Shown: positions 8,533-16,489 of the stretch, in pieces
Layout: every line of letters begins with the position of its first letter
Numbering within the stretch: the first letter of the stretch is position 1
DNA from: Pseudoruegeria sp039972875
GTDB lineage: Bacteria > Pseudomonadota > Alphaproteobacteria > Rhodobacterales > Rhodobacteraceae
Length of the DNA: 64,000 nt
Direction: 5' to 3'
Assembly: GCA_039972875.1 (NCBI GenBank)
Contig: JBDWMA010000055.1
Location: 35,397-99,396, forward strand
Notes under the pieces: model-generated
Told to the model about the DNA's origin: nothing
Databases searched by the model: none
Seen by the model: only the letters and a program-made list of their open reading frames with translations
Translations under genes and position numbers: made by a program

Positions 8533-9630
8533 ATGACCATAGAGGACGAGAAACCGACGTCGTCACACTCTGATGCAGGTGATACTTCTCGGGGCGACGA
8601 GAGAGATCAAGAAAAAGGCGATGGCATCGCCCTGCCCTCTCATGTTGCAGGCTCGGGCACCCTCGATCGCCTTGCCGATACCGCGCGCGATTACGCCAAG
8701 GCCGCCACAGCCGAAAACACCAACAAGGCTTACGCGGCCGACTGGAAACACTTTGGGCGATGGTGCCGGATCAAGGGTTTGGATCTCCTGCCCCCCTCTC
8801 CCGAAATGGTTGGTCTCTATCTGGCGGACTTGGCAGCACCCGTTGGCAAGGCTCCGGCAATCACCGTCTCGACAATTGAGCGCCGCCTGTCTGGCCTTGC
8901 CTGGCACTACCAGCAGCGCGGTTTCACACTTGACCGCAAGAACCGCCACATCGTCACCGTGCTGGCCGGGATCAAACGCAAACATGGCAAGCCGCCGGTG
9001 CAGAAGGAAGCGATTCTGCGCGACGATATCCTCGCCATGGTGGCCACCCTGCCCCAAGACCTACGGGGGCTAAGAGATCGGGCAATCCTGCTCATCGGAT
9101 ACGCGGGAGGGTTGCGGCGTTCCGAGATCGTCAGCCTGGATGTCTACAAAGACGACACTCCGGATTCAGGCGGCTGGGTAGATATTACCGACGAAGGGGC
9201 CCTGCTGACGCTGAATGCCAAGACCGGCTGGCGCGAGGTTGAGATTGGCCGGGGATCAAGCAACCAAACCTGCCCCGTTCATGCCCTTGAGAGGTGGTTG
9301 CATTTTGCCAGGATCGATTTTGGGCCTCTGTTCGTACGCACCTCTCGTGATGGCAAGAAAGCCCTTCCCGCAAGGCTATCGGATAAGCACGTCGTGCGCC
9401 TCATTAAGCAAACCGTGTTAGACGCCGGTATCCGCTCAGACCTGCCTGAAAAAAGACGATTGGCGCTATTCTCGGGTCACTCGTTGCGCGCCGGCCTCGC
9501 GAGTTCTGCCGAAGTTGACGAACGCTATGTCCAGAAACACCTCGGCCATGCTTCAGCCGAGATGACACGCAAATATCAGCGCCGTCGGGATCGGTTCCGG
9601 ATCAATCTGACCAAGGCGGCAGGTCTCTGA
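8533..9630 (+). CDS. Tyrosine-type site-specific recombinase (integrase)
   Basis: This 365-residue protein has the two-domain layout of phage-integrase recombinases. A core-binding helical domain lies at about 50-150 (NTNKAYAADWKHFGRWC) and the catalytic domain at about 160-360. Catalytic residues are the first Arg in GGLRRSEIVSLD, the HSLRAG box (His and second Arg), the His in HLGHASAEMT and the nucleophile Tyr in RKYQRRRDRF. The set is complete, so it may be active. Its position next to the replication genes suggests either resolution of plasmid multimers or a mobile origin. No flanking att repeat was identified. The first 35 residues are hydrophilic and probably disordered. Confidence 0.92.
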   Translation: MTIEDEKPTSSHSDAGDTSRGDERDQEKGDGIALPSHVAGSGTLDRLADTARDYAKAATAENTNKAYAADWKHFGRWCRIKGLDLLPPSPEMVGLYLADLAAPVGKAPAITVSTIERRLSGLAWHYQQRGFTLDRKNRHIVTVLAGIKRKHGKPPVQKEAILRDDILAMVATLPQDLRGLRDRAILLIGYAGGLRRSEIVSLDVYKDDTPDSGGWVDITDEGALLTLNAKTGWREVEIGRGSSNQTCPVHALERWLHFARIDFGPLFVRTSRDGKKALPARLSDKHVVRLIKQTVLDAGIRSDLPEKRRLALFSGHSLRAGLASSAEVDERYVQKHLGHASAEMTRKYQRRRDRFRINLTKAAGL

Positions 9631-9643
9631 CGCTCTTGCCCTA

Positions 9644-9946
9644 TCAAGCCACCGCTTTCAGTTTTTGAACCTTGATGTCATCTTCATACTGCCGCGCTTG
9701 CGCCAATTCATAACTCGTCTGCATGCGAAGAAGAGTATCCGCCTTGACACCAAAGGCCTTCTCGAAGCGGATCGCCATCTCTGCGGACAATCCCGCATTG
9801 CCATTGAGCAAGCTGCTCACAGCCTGCCGGGATACACCGAAATGATCGGCCAGATCCTTGACACTGATCGACGCCGGTTCGACAATTTCTGTCTTAAGCC
9901 AGTCGCCAACATGGACCGTCAAAGACGGGTGCATCTCAAGAGCCAT
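9644..9946 (-). CDS. higA: HigA-family antitoxin
   Basis: This 100-residue helix-turn-helix protein of the HigA/XRE addiction-module family has HTH residues around 28-60 (LADHFGVSRQAVSSLLNG). It neutralises the HigB toxin and represses the pair. The order toxin first, antitoxin second, is the usual higBA arrangement. The coding regions overlap by 11 nt, so translation is coupled. It lies between the integrase and repC and would stabilise the plasmid by killing plasmid-free cells. The C terminus is charged and likely contacts the toxin. Confidence in the family is high from length, order and motif. Confidence 0.93.
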   Translation of the reverse strand: MALEMHPSLTVHVGDWLKTEIVEPASISVKDLADHFGVSRQAVSSLLNGNAGLSAEMAIRFEKAFGVKADTLLRMQTSYELAQARQYEDDIKVQKLKAVA

Positions 9947-10226
9947 GATAATCCTCCAGTTCCATGTCTGTCAGAGCACCTTCGTCGTTCAACCGAAACG
10001 TCATCCGCCAGTTCTTTGTTACAGTCATCGACCAGGTTCCCTTCCGATCACCGGTCAATTGGTGAAGGCCGTAGTTTGGCGGCGTTCCGAGTTCTTCAAG
10101 GTCGGCTGCCGCGTCAATGAACGCGAGCATCTTTCCAAGCCTGCCCGTGTCACCCACCAGACCTTTCGGATTCCCTGTTTCAAAGAACCGCCGTAGACCC
10201 TTGTGGCCGATGTTCTCAATTTTCAT
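9936..10226 (-). CDS. higB: HigB-family toxin (RelE superfamily)
   Basis: This 96-residue RelE/HigB-type toxin is a ribosome-dependent mRNA interferase in characterised relatives. Diagnostic stretches are GNPKGL near residue 18, LHQLTGDRKGTWSMTV near 58 and NWRMTFRLND near 75, with the Lys/Arg-rich surface of the active site. The coding region precedes and overlaps higA. The gene starts 52 nt after repC ends, on the same strand. Promoter signals for the module should lie in that 10227-10277 gap, although read-through from the rep operon is possible. No truncation is seen. Confidence 0.92.
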   Translation of the reverse strand: MKIENIGHKGLRRFFETGNPKGLVGDTGRLGKMLAFIDAAADLEELGTPPNYGLHQLTGDRKGTWSMTVTKNWRMTFRLNDEGALTDMELEDYHGS

Positions 10227-10277
10227 CGTCTTACCTATCTTGCCAAACAGCGAGTGTCAAGCGTCACGTGTCGCATG

Positions 10278-11588
10278 TCACGCCCTGACTTCGCTCAATC
10301 GACCATAGAAACTGCGATCAAGGTGCAACTCACCGGCCTGAGCCTTTTGAATCATACCCCGCAGATATCCGCCCGGCGAGGAAACCTCCCCCAACGCATG
10401 CTTATCGTAGATCAGAGCGACCGCGGCGGCCGCAACTTCAGCCCCAAGTGCCCTCTGCGCTGTGTTCCAAGCGTGTTCTGAGATGCCGACCATCGGTCTG
10501 ATCTTGGCTGCAGCCCTGTGCACGCCATTCCAATCACGGATGTAACCCTCCATACCCCGCGCCATCTCGCCAAAATGTGGACAGGTCAGCATCAGCATCG
10601 GAATATCGATGTCAGATCGCCGCCTGTTTGTGTGAGTGCTCCAATCGCCATCAAGATCCACGTCTTCCGGTTTCTCTACCTGCTCTACCGGTGGACTTTC
10701 TGGCCCAACGCCCGCCGCGTGCTGTTTTTCTGAGCTATTACTAATTACAGGTTTAGGTTCAATAGTAGTTAGTATGTGGGGTTCACCAGTGAACTCCCTG
10801 GGGTTCATATTTTGGGAATATGTGACAGCAATAGTTTCTGTTGAACCCTCCTGTGGATGCGATCTTGCGTCCGTTTCTTGCGGCCAGTCAAACGCTGCCT
10901 CGAAAGCCGCTTCTACGCGCTCTTGTAGCGCTTTGAACCAATCAACGATGTTGACCAGCTTATCAGGGCCTGTAGCGCGTTTAGGGAGTCGCTCCAGCAT
11001 CAGAACAAATTCAGCCTGTAGCTCTCGCCACGGGCCTTTGAGATGGCTCTCCAGGGCTTTCTCGATCTTCGCGCGGATCACACGGCGCGTCACGGTGATT
11101 GTGTTGCGAAGTGACTTGCAGACCTGGCGCTCTTCGAGGATCTGAACGTGAAGCGCTTCGAACTCTGCTGTGCGCGCCGCCATAGGGGCGAGATCAAAGC
11201 CGTAGGCTTCCACGATGACCCCCTCATGATCCCTGTATCCATAACGTTTGCCATTCGGACTGTCTTTAAACGCGATGAGGCCCGCTTCGCAAAGCCGGCG
11301 TGCATGGCGTTTCAATGTCGCAAGGGAAAACCCTGTCTGCTCCATCAGGAAGTTGTTGGAGGCCCATACGATCGGCCGCCTGCCCTGCTCCCAGTCCTGT
11401 GGCTGCGTGACAGCTCCGAATGTATCCAAAAGCAGCAGGTCCTGAGACTTCAGTCCGATCGCAGCCGCGATCTTCTTTGCGGCAACAATAGCCTGTGATT
11501 TGGGTATAGATAGCCGTTCACCGGCTTGTGCGTGCTTTTCAGCGGCGACAAGGCCCGGTGTTGGCTTGCGCCAACCTGTATGTTTCAT
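10278..11588 (-). CDS. repC: Plasmid replication initiator RepC
   Basis: This 436-residue protein is the initiator of repABC plasmids, which binds the origin within its own gene. The N-terminal winged-helix part (residues 35-160) has LLLLDTFGAVTQPQDWEQG and FSLATLKRHARRLCEAGLI. The C-terminal part (residues 330-430) has MGEMARGMEG-like FGEMARGMEGYIRDWNGV and YLRGMIQKAQAGEL, both usual for alphaproteobacterial RepC. It is the third gene of repABC, separated from repB by a 240-nt region that carries an antisense RNA gene on the opposite strand. Expression is thus expected to be limited by that RNA and by RepA/RepB autorepression. The length is normal for the family. Confidence 0.95.
   Translation of the reverse strand: MKHTGWRKPTPGLVAAEKHAQAGERLSIPKSQAIVAAKKIAAAIGLKSQDLLLLDTFGAVTQPQDWEQGRRPIVWASNNFLMEQTGFSLATLKRHARRLCEAGLIAFKDSPNGKRYGYRDHEGVIVEAYGFDLAPMAARTAEFEALHVQILEERQVCKSLRNTITVTRRVIRAKIEKALESHLKGPWRELQAEFVLMLERLPKRATGPDKLVNIVDWFKALQERVEAAFEAAFDWPQETDARSHPQEGSTETIAVTYSQNMNPREFTGEPHILTTIEPKPVISNSSEKQHAAGVGPESPPVEQVEKPEDVDLDGDWSTHTNRRRSDIDIPMLMLTCPHFGEMARGMEGYIRDWNGVHRAAAKIRPMVGISEHAWNTAQRALGAEVAAAAVALIYDKHALGEVSSPGGYLRGMIQKAQAGELHLDRSFYGRLSEVRA
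10730..10830. other. Putative origin (AT-rich stretch inside repC)
   Basis: The middle of repC contains a clearly AT-rich stretch (for example gagctattactaattacag and caatagtagttagtatgtg) in otherwise GC-richer coding sequence. In studied repABC plasmids the origin lies within repC in such an AT-rich segment. The sequence here shows only the composition; the functional assignment follows from the family. Confidence 0.5.
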
Positions 11589-11658
11589 GAGTGTTGTTAA
11601 ACCTCCATCAGTTGAATGAAGGCAAAAGGGTCCCGTTCACCAAATCGGTGTTGTTTCG

Positions 11659-11687
11659 TTGACTTCGTTTCGCGGGAGAGTTATCTA
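11659..11687 (+). promoter_or_regulatory. Promoter of the counter-transcribed RNA
   Basis: On the plus strand there is TTGACT at 11659-11664, a 17-nt spacer and TATCTA at 11682-11687, close to the sigma-70 consensus. It points against repC, and the predicted start is near 11694. This is the expected position for the incompatibility RNA promoter of a repABC plasmid. Confidence 0.7.
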
Positions 11688-11693
11688 AGTCTT

Positions 11694-11746
11694 GCAACAG
11701 AAATTAGACGAGCTCTCAGGCCGCGAGGTTTGGGGGCTTTTCTTTT
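11694..11746 (+). ncRNA. repABC counter-transcribed RNA (incompatibility RNA)
   Basis: A short RNA of about 53 nt is predicted from the promoter at 11659-11687. It ends in a strong intrinsic terminator: a 12-bp stem at 11711-11722 paired with 11727-11738 (with G-U pairs), a GCGA tetraloop, and TTTTCTTTT from 11738. It lies in the repB-repC gap on the opposite strand, as do the ctRNAs of studied repABC plasmids. There they bind the repC leader, promote its early folding and so set copy number and incompatibility. Size and structure match those RNAs; the exact ends are inferred. Confidence 0.75.
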
Positions 11747-11828
11747 GCCGTTAGATCACGTGATGTTCCTTTCTGCTCTTACCTCAATAAAGGTCGAGCG
11801 CCCTTTCCTATCGTTGCAGGTGAGCGTT

Positions 11829-12872
11829 TCATTTCTTCGACCCATGTTCTTGTAGATAAGCTGCGATCATGTCGCCTAAGCCCTCTAGGCTGTGCTTATC
11901 CAAATCTATTCCCGCAGCGCTGACCGATAGCTTTCCACCTTGTGATGAAACAGAAAGCTTCTCTCGTCCGAACTTGCGTATGATTGTTAACTTCTTCGTC
12001 TTGGCGGTACCTTTAGCCGTCTTAACCGGACCCTTTATGAGTTCAGCAACAACTTTCTCAAGCTCTCGATGACTAAGCGCATACACATTCTTGCACGCGT
12101 GCAAGATTTCATCGCGTGCCTTAAACACCGCCTTCCCTCTCGAAACGTGGCTTTCGTGCACACCGATGATGCTCGCAAAACTAACAGCGGTTACTTTCTT
12201 GTCAGGGTTCGAAGCTTCATAACGATCAAACATCTGGCCAACTGATAGAAGGCGCTCGAAAGCACCGAGGTTTTCGCGCTCTTCATTTTCTCGGAAGCGC
12301 ATAAACAGCATCTCAAACTGATCGTCTGAAACCCCTCTCTTCTCCGGCGACGCCAAAATGGCCCTGACAGGCCGACCGAGCTTCTGAGCAATGGCATGCC
12401 GTCTGCGTCCAGTGATTAGAAAAAATGGAACGCCAGCACAGTTCTCTGGATCTAGCGGATCGGGTTGCCAGTTTGGATCGACGGGCCAGATCTGAATTGG
12501 TGTGTCTTGACCATTTTGTTCAATGCTCTCGAGCAGAGAGTTGAAAGCATCCTGATCTATCCAATCATCTCGTCTATCCGTCCCAATCTCATCTTTGATT
12601 TGGGTAGGATCAAGTTCCAGCTCATGCTTTCCTTGTAGAATATGACCTACGATCTGCGCACGTTTCTCATTCAGAAGGACCTGAGTGTCACTGAGTGCTC
12701 CCGCTTTCCAAGCGCTGCCTGAGCCGCCCATCCTAGGTTTCAAACCAGTGGAAGGCGCAGGCGAGATGGTCCTAGCGTCCTGCGTAGGCTCACTTACGAC
12801 GTCTTTAGGTGGGGCGTCAGCGGTTTCAGATGATTTCTTGCGTAAAACAGAGCTGCTGATCGAACGCTTCAT
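11829..12872 (-). CDS. repB: Plasmid partitioning protein RepB (ParB family)
   Basis: This 347-residue ParB/Spo0J-type protein binds parS and works with RepA in segregation. The sequence shows the ParB N-terminal nuclease-like fold with ITGRRRHAIAQKLGRPV near residue 155 and FMRFRENEERENLGAFERLLS near 190. It is followed by a helix-turn-helix (ASIIGVHESHVSRGKAVF) near 225 and a C-terminal dimerisation region. It overlaps repA by 4 nt. A perfect parS palindrome is embedded in its codons for ILHACKN, so the protein probably binds inside its own gene. The C-terminal 60 residues are rich in charged residues. Length is typical for RepB. Confidence 0.95.
   Translation of the reverse strand: MKRSISSSVLRKKSSETADAPPKDVVSEPTQDARTISPAPSTGLKPRMGGSGSAWKAGALSDTQVLLNEKRAQIVGHILQGKHELELDPTQIKDEIGTDRRDDWIDQDAFNSLLESIEQNGQDTPIQIWPVDPNWQPDPLDPENCAGVPFFLITGRRRHAIAQKLGRPVRAILASPEKRGVSDDQFEMLFMRFRENEERENLGAFERLLSVGQMFDRYEASNPDKKVTAVSFASIIGVHESHVSRGKAVFKARDEILHACKNVYALSHRELEKVVAELIKGPVKTAKGTAKTKKLTIIRKFGREKLSVSSQGGKLSVSAAGIDLDKHSLEGLGDMIAAYLQEHGSKK
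12089..12106. promoter_or_regulatory. parS: parS copy inside repB
   Basis: The perfect 18-bp palindrome TCTTGCACGCGTGCAAGA lies within the repB coding region. Two further identical copies occur upstream of repA. Inverted repeats with a GCGT-type centre are the usual centromere sites of repABC replicons. Confidence 0.85.
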
Positions 12873-14224
12873 TCTGCATCCTCTCCAAAGTCATAAAAGT
12901 CTTCCATCCAAGCGTCTGCATAACCTCTTTCCAAACCGGGCCACAGACGTGAAACCAACGCATCGTTCACAGCATCAGCGTTGTCGATAAAACGATTGAT
13001 GCCTTTCTTCTTGCCGGGGGTATCTGGCTCATACTCATAGACTGATTGGTAGACGTCAGAGGCATTAGAGATGGCGTCTGAACGCAAATAGAATACGGGA
13101 AGCACTTCGTCCGGACAGTTTTCCAGCAGGTTGCTCACCTGTTTTAAATCCTGCTCATTCGTTCTTTGGACTATGGTTGGCAGCAACATGTTTGCACCTG
13201 CGCCGATATCTAATCGCTCATTCGCGAATATGTGACGCAACATAGTCAGCAGTCCCGTGACAAATGTTGAAAGGGTTGCGATGTCGAACCCCTTCATCGT
13301 TTGAGGAATGATAAGCGAAGAAGACGCTATGACGTTATTGAGTTGGAAAAGAGTAAGAGCAGGCTGATAGTCAATGATGATGCAATCAAGCGTCTCGACG
13401 AGGGCTGCATCGAGTTTTGATTTATCTACTTTCCCACCACTCAATAGCTCGTTGGGTTTAGTGACTGGGACATGCCCCACACGCCAACGATCAATTGCAT
13501 CTTTCAGAAATCGATAAAACCGTTTACCTGGAATATCCGCGCGCAGAATTCTTGCAATCTGGATTTCGCCCTCAGACGTTTCACCGTGAGCTGGCAGCAA
13601 TCGCACGCCCGGCCACGAAGTCTTCTTGAAGAATGTGTCAAGCGTCGGCGCATCGTAGTCCGTGAACGGTTGCTCTTCGGTTGTCTGAAACAGGCCCGCA
13701 AAATCCACCATGGTTGGAGTGTTCTCATCCGGCATGGTCGGCATCTCTTCGCCACCTACAAAATACAGCGTTATTGTACTTTGGGGGTCTGCATCCATGA
13801 TACCCACACGCATGCCGTAATGCAGGCTGAGATACTGTGCGAAGTGCGCTGCTGAAAGTGACTTGGCAGTGCCACCTTTCTGGCTGGCAAAAGAAATAAC
13901 CGGCAGAGGATCTTCGGGCTTGCGCCATGCGAGATACTCGTAAGGGCGTTTACCCGTACCTGCCAATAGCGCGCGAATGTGCATCAGCTCCTTAAGAGTG
14001 AAGACCCGCTCTCTACCCACGTATTGTCCAGCCGGGAAATCTTCATGATCTTTCGCCAGCTTTGTGAGATGCTGATGACTAACATTGAGAAACCGTGCAC
14101 ACTGACGCATTGACCAAGAGCGCTTGATGCGATCTCGCATCGTGAGCTCTTTGTTGACAGACACCATGGTCTTATCGAGCCCTCTGGAGAGCTCTTGCAA
14201 AAACTGTTCTAGATTACCGCTCAT
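12869..14224 (-). CDS. repA: Plasmid partitioning protein RepA (ParA family)
   Basis: This ParA-type ATPase moves RepB-bound plasmids and represses the operon. The deviant Walker A motif KGGTAKS lies in SFASQKGGTAKSLSAAHFA. Further motifs are MDADPQSTITLYF and the later IIDYQPALTLFQL. An N-terminal MerR-like HTH region (SMRQCARFLNVSHQHLTKL) precedes the ATPase domain. I prefer the ATG at 14222-14224 (451 residues), with GCGGAA upstream. The frame is open to an ATG at 14354-14356, adding 44 residues, but that start lies right beside a parS palindrome where operator and promoter are expected. It overlaps repB by 4 nt. Confidence 0.92.
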   Translation of the reverse strand: MSGNLEQFLQELSRGLDKTMVSVNKELTMRDRIKRSWSMRQCARFLNVSHQHLTKLAKDHEDFPAGQYVGRERVFTLKELMHIRALLAGTGKRPYEYLAWRKPEDPLPVISFASQKGGTAKSLSAAHFAQYLSLHYGMRVGIMDADPQSTITLYFVGGEEMPTMPDENTPTMVDFAGLFQTTEEQPFTDYDAPTLDTFFKKTSWPGVRLLPAHGETSEGEIQIARILRADIPGKRFYRFLKDAIDRWRVGHVPVTKPNELLSGGKVDKSKLDAALVETLDCIIIDYQPALTLFQLNNVIASSSLIIPQTMKGFDIATLSTFVTGLLTMLRHIFANERLDIGAGANMLLPTIVQRTNEQDLKQVSNLLENCPDEVLPVFYLRSDAISNASDVYQSVYEYEPDTPGKKKGINRFIDNADAVNDALVSRLWPGLERGYADAWMEDFYDFGEDAE

Positions 14225-14361
14225 GTCGTATTCCGCTTTTCCGATTCTCTTATGGATTCGGCTCGCACATGAACTAGCACGTTTTTCGGTGATTTGTACA
14301 GATACCGTACGCACATCGTAATTTCGCGCACGTTTTGAAGCTGTATACGACGCCATCGACC

Positions 14362-14381
14362 ATCTTGCACGCGTGCAAGAT
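14362..14381. promoter_or_regulatory. parS: parS copy upstream of repA (first)
   Basis: The perfect 20-bp palindrome ATCTTGCACGCGTGCAAGAT contains the same 18-bp core as the copy in repB. Its location just upstream of repA suggests it serves both partitioning and autorepression by RepA/RepB. Confidence 0.85.
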
Positions 14382-14521
14382 TTCGAAATTCCTAACCTTC
14401 CACTGACGTCAGATCACTTCAAACGATAACAGTGCCACTCACGAATGGAAGTATTTTTCATGCAGAACAAACGATGTTCAATGCGAATTGCCGTCCGGCA
14501 TTATTGCTGATGCACCGTCAA

Positions 14522-14539
14522 TCTTGCACGCGTGCAAGA
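14522..14539. promoter_or_regulatory. parS: parS copy upstream of repA (second)
   Basis: This is the third perfect copy of TCTTGCACGCGTGCAAGA, 160 bp beyond the previous one and outside the repA promoter. Clustered sites would load RepB cooperatively. Confidence 0.85.
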
Positions 14540-14896
14540 AACTAAGATTATACATTGTTCGCCTTGCTGGCTGTTGGGGTGATTGAAATCACCTTGCAAG
14601 GCAACAGACCCATGGTCCACCACCGGGCGCAGTCGGGTATAAGACACAGCCAGACGAAACGCTTCAGCCAGCTTTGACCTGAACAAGCGCGCAACGTTCT
14701 CCAACGAGGCTGAGCCTCCCCCTTTGAAGTGGTCAGCCGCATACATCGCGGCGACATCCTTGACGCCTACACTTACGCGCACCGTCTCAAAAAAACTCAG
14801 CGGTCTCACGCCTTACGCATACATTTGCAAAAACTGGACTTCCGAGCAGGATCGATTCATCTTAAATCCGATCCACCAGATGCCGGGGCTGAACAC
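14540..14896. other. Gap with an IS-end-like repeat and unrecognised reading frame
   Basis: No convincing gene is present. A minus-strand frame (14501-14809) gives a 102-residue protein that I do not recognise, and it overlaps a parS site, so I do not call it. At 14698-14734 there is a 37-bp stretch that recurs with three mismatches at 47893-47929, where it forms the end of an IS3-type remnant. The gap is therefore probably debris of an insertion sequence at the junction between backbone and the catabolic island. Confidence 0.55.
14698..14734 (+). repeat. Repeat copy 1 (IS3-type end fragment)
   Basis: A 37-bp segment, including tgagcctccccctttgaagt, is shared with 47893-47929 at 34 of 37 positions. 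No transposase sequence follows this copy, so it is an orphan end. Confidence 0.65.
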
Positions 14897-15934
14897 CTAG
14901 GCTTCCTGATTTGAGTTTTCTTCTGCTGCAATCAGTTTTTGCAACCGCCTGCGGAACAGCAACGGTCCTGCATCAATTGCGATATCTACGTTTCGGGTGA
15001 TCTTATCTCTCATGCCCTTTTGGACTTCGACCAAAATCTCGCGATCTTCGTTGAAGGCGTGCATGACCGACTCGCTCATGTAATTGGACACTTCCTCATC
15101 ATTGGGGCTCACATTGCGAACCTGAAACCAAAAATAGCGCGTGGTATCCTCATCGATAGGGGTCATGAAGTTATAACTGTCCATCTGGAAATACTGACCT
15201 TCGGGCAGGTTATTTGCATCGCCGCCCGATCCAGCGGGGACAAAGATCGCCTTGATGTAGGCCAGTGAAGGATAGCGGACTTCGTAGTGCTGTTCGCGGT
15301 CACAATTGCCCTCGAACGGGACCAGGCGTTTATAAAACGGGGCTACCTCAGTGTCATACATCCAGCGCGATACGATCACCCCGTTGTCGGTTCCGGTGAT
15401 GGTGAGCGGTTCCTCTTCGCAAGCGGCGGTGCCGAACGAGGACTGGTGAACCCATGCAACATGGCTGGGATCAAGAAGGTTGTCGGTAATATAAAGGTAG
15501 TTACAAGCGAACGGAATTGCGTCACCTCGATTGATGCCCCATTCAGGATCATCAAAATGTTCGATATGGAAAATCTTGTCAGGGTCAGCCAAGGCAGGAT
15601 CGCCCATCCATATCCATACGAGATCGTAGCGGCTTACCACAGGGTATGAATGTACATTTGTCGCGGCCGGAATGCGATCCTGGCCGGGAACGCGTACGCA
15701 TGTTCCCGTGCAATCAAACGTCAGGCCGTGATAGCCACATTCGATGTGGTCACCTTTGATGCGACCTTTGGAAAGGGGCAATTTGCGATGAGGGCAGGCG
15801 TCCATCAGGGCGATGGGTTCACCAGCTTGGCTGCGGAAAACGACAATCTTCTCACCAAGGACTTTGATCTGTTTTGGCTCACGGGTGACTTCGGTATCCC
15901 ATGCAGCGACATACCATGTGTTTCTGAGATACAT
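14897..15934 (-). CDS. VanA-type Rieske non-haem iron oxygenase
   Basis: This 345-residue oxygenase component has an N-terminal Rieske [2Fe-2S] domain (CPHR near residue 47 and CGYHG near 66). The catalytic domain has mononuclear iron ligands in DNLLDPSHVAWVH near 151-163. The overall type is vanillate demethylase/dicamba demethylase, enzymes that hydroxylate a methyl group and release formaldehyde. It starts 3 nt after soxG ends and is the last gene of the soxBDAG transcript, so it probably removes a methyl group in the same pathway as the sarcosine oxidase. It needs a reductase partner, and none intact is seen in this window. The substrate is unknown; an O- or N-methyl compound is expected from the family. 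Confidence 0.88.
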   Translation of the reverse strand: MYLRNTWYVAAWDTEVTREPKQIKVLGEKIVVFRSQAGEPIALMDACPHRKLPLSKGRIKGDHIECGYHGLTFDCTGTCVRVPGQDRIPAATNVHSYPVVSRYDLVWIWMGDPALADPDKIFHIEHFDDPEWGINRGDAIPFACNYLYITDNLLDPSHVAWVHQSSFGTAACEEEPLTITGTDNGVIVSRWMYDTEVAPFYKRLVPFEGNCDREQHYEVRYPSLAYIKAIFVPAGSGGDANNLPEGQYFQMDSYNFMTPIDEDTTRYFWFQVRNVSPNDEEVSNYMSESVMHAFNEDREILVEVQKGMRDKITRNVDIAIDAGPLLFRRRLQKLIAAEENSNQEA

Positions 15935-15937
15935 TTT

Positions 15938-16489
15938 CTATCCTCTTCTGTTGGGGGCAGTGGGGGCCACCGAACGTAGATTTTGCGTTGAATTTGTCGG
16001 GTCATGGCGCAGCGCTAAACTGCGCATGTGGTCGCAGAACGATTGCGCCAAACTGCGGGCCACCACGATATGGATGTCGCGTGTACTTTCCCACCACAAG
16101 ACCGCAGAATAATGCCCAATTTGAGTGCGCACGACACGGGCACTGCGCACGGCGGCATCATGCAGATCGGTCGTACAATAGTTCGCCAGAAAATGCAGGG
16201 CCTCGACGCCTCTAAGGCGCATGTGCGTTTGCGCATCACTGATATCGACGCAACTGTGCCCGCTTTGCGGAGGTGTGCCCGAGACCCAAAGGGTTTCAGG
16301 CCATAACCGCAGCCAGATACCCTGAGGCCCGGAAATGCGTTGGCCAAATGGAACCAATTCATCAAGGTCCGATGAAGGGATATGCACAGCACTTAAAGGG
16401 ATGAATTCTTCGTCTAACCGGAGCCCTAGAGGGCCAGTCAGGTAACCATCAGCATCAGTTGCAGATGTGCGGCGTAAGACATCATGCAT
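15938..16489 (-). CDS. soxG: Sarcosine oxidase gamma subunit
   Basis: This small non-catalytic subunit of heterotetrameric sarcosine oxidase has about 183 residues from the ATG at 16487-16489. It shows the usual gamma-subunit pattern: LRLWPETLWVSG, then CVDISDAQTHMRLRGVEAL and LANYCTTDL. The chosen start overlaps the end of soxA by 8 nt and gives the normal family length. In-frame ATGs at 16513 and 16585 would lengthen the protein into the soxA coding region with sequence unlike the family. It follows soxA and precedes the Rieske gene by 3 nt. Like the other sox subunits here it may serve a secondary N-methyl amino acid other than sarcosine. Confidence 0.88.
   Translation of the reverse strand: MHDVLRRTSATDADGYLTGPLGLRLDEEFIPLSAVHIPSSDLDELVPFGQRISGPQGIWLRLWPETLWVSGTPPQSGHSCVDISDAQTHMRLRGVEALHFLANYCTTDLHDAAVRSARVVRTQIGHYSAVLWWESTRDIHIVVARSLAQSFCDHMRSLALRHDPTNSTQNLRSVAPTAPNRRG

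Noticed and set aside
11829..14356. Chromosomal ParAB/origin region
   Set aside because: The gene order repA-repB-repC with an antisense RNA between repB and repC is specific to repABC plasmids or chromids.
14501..14809. 102-residue minus-strand frame next to the parS sites
   Set aside because: It runs through a parS palindrome and an IS-end-like repeat, and no protein family was recognised.
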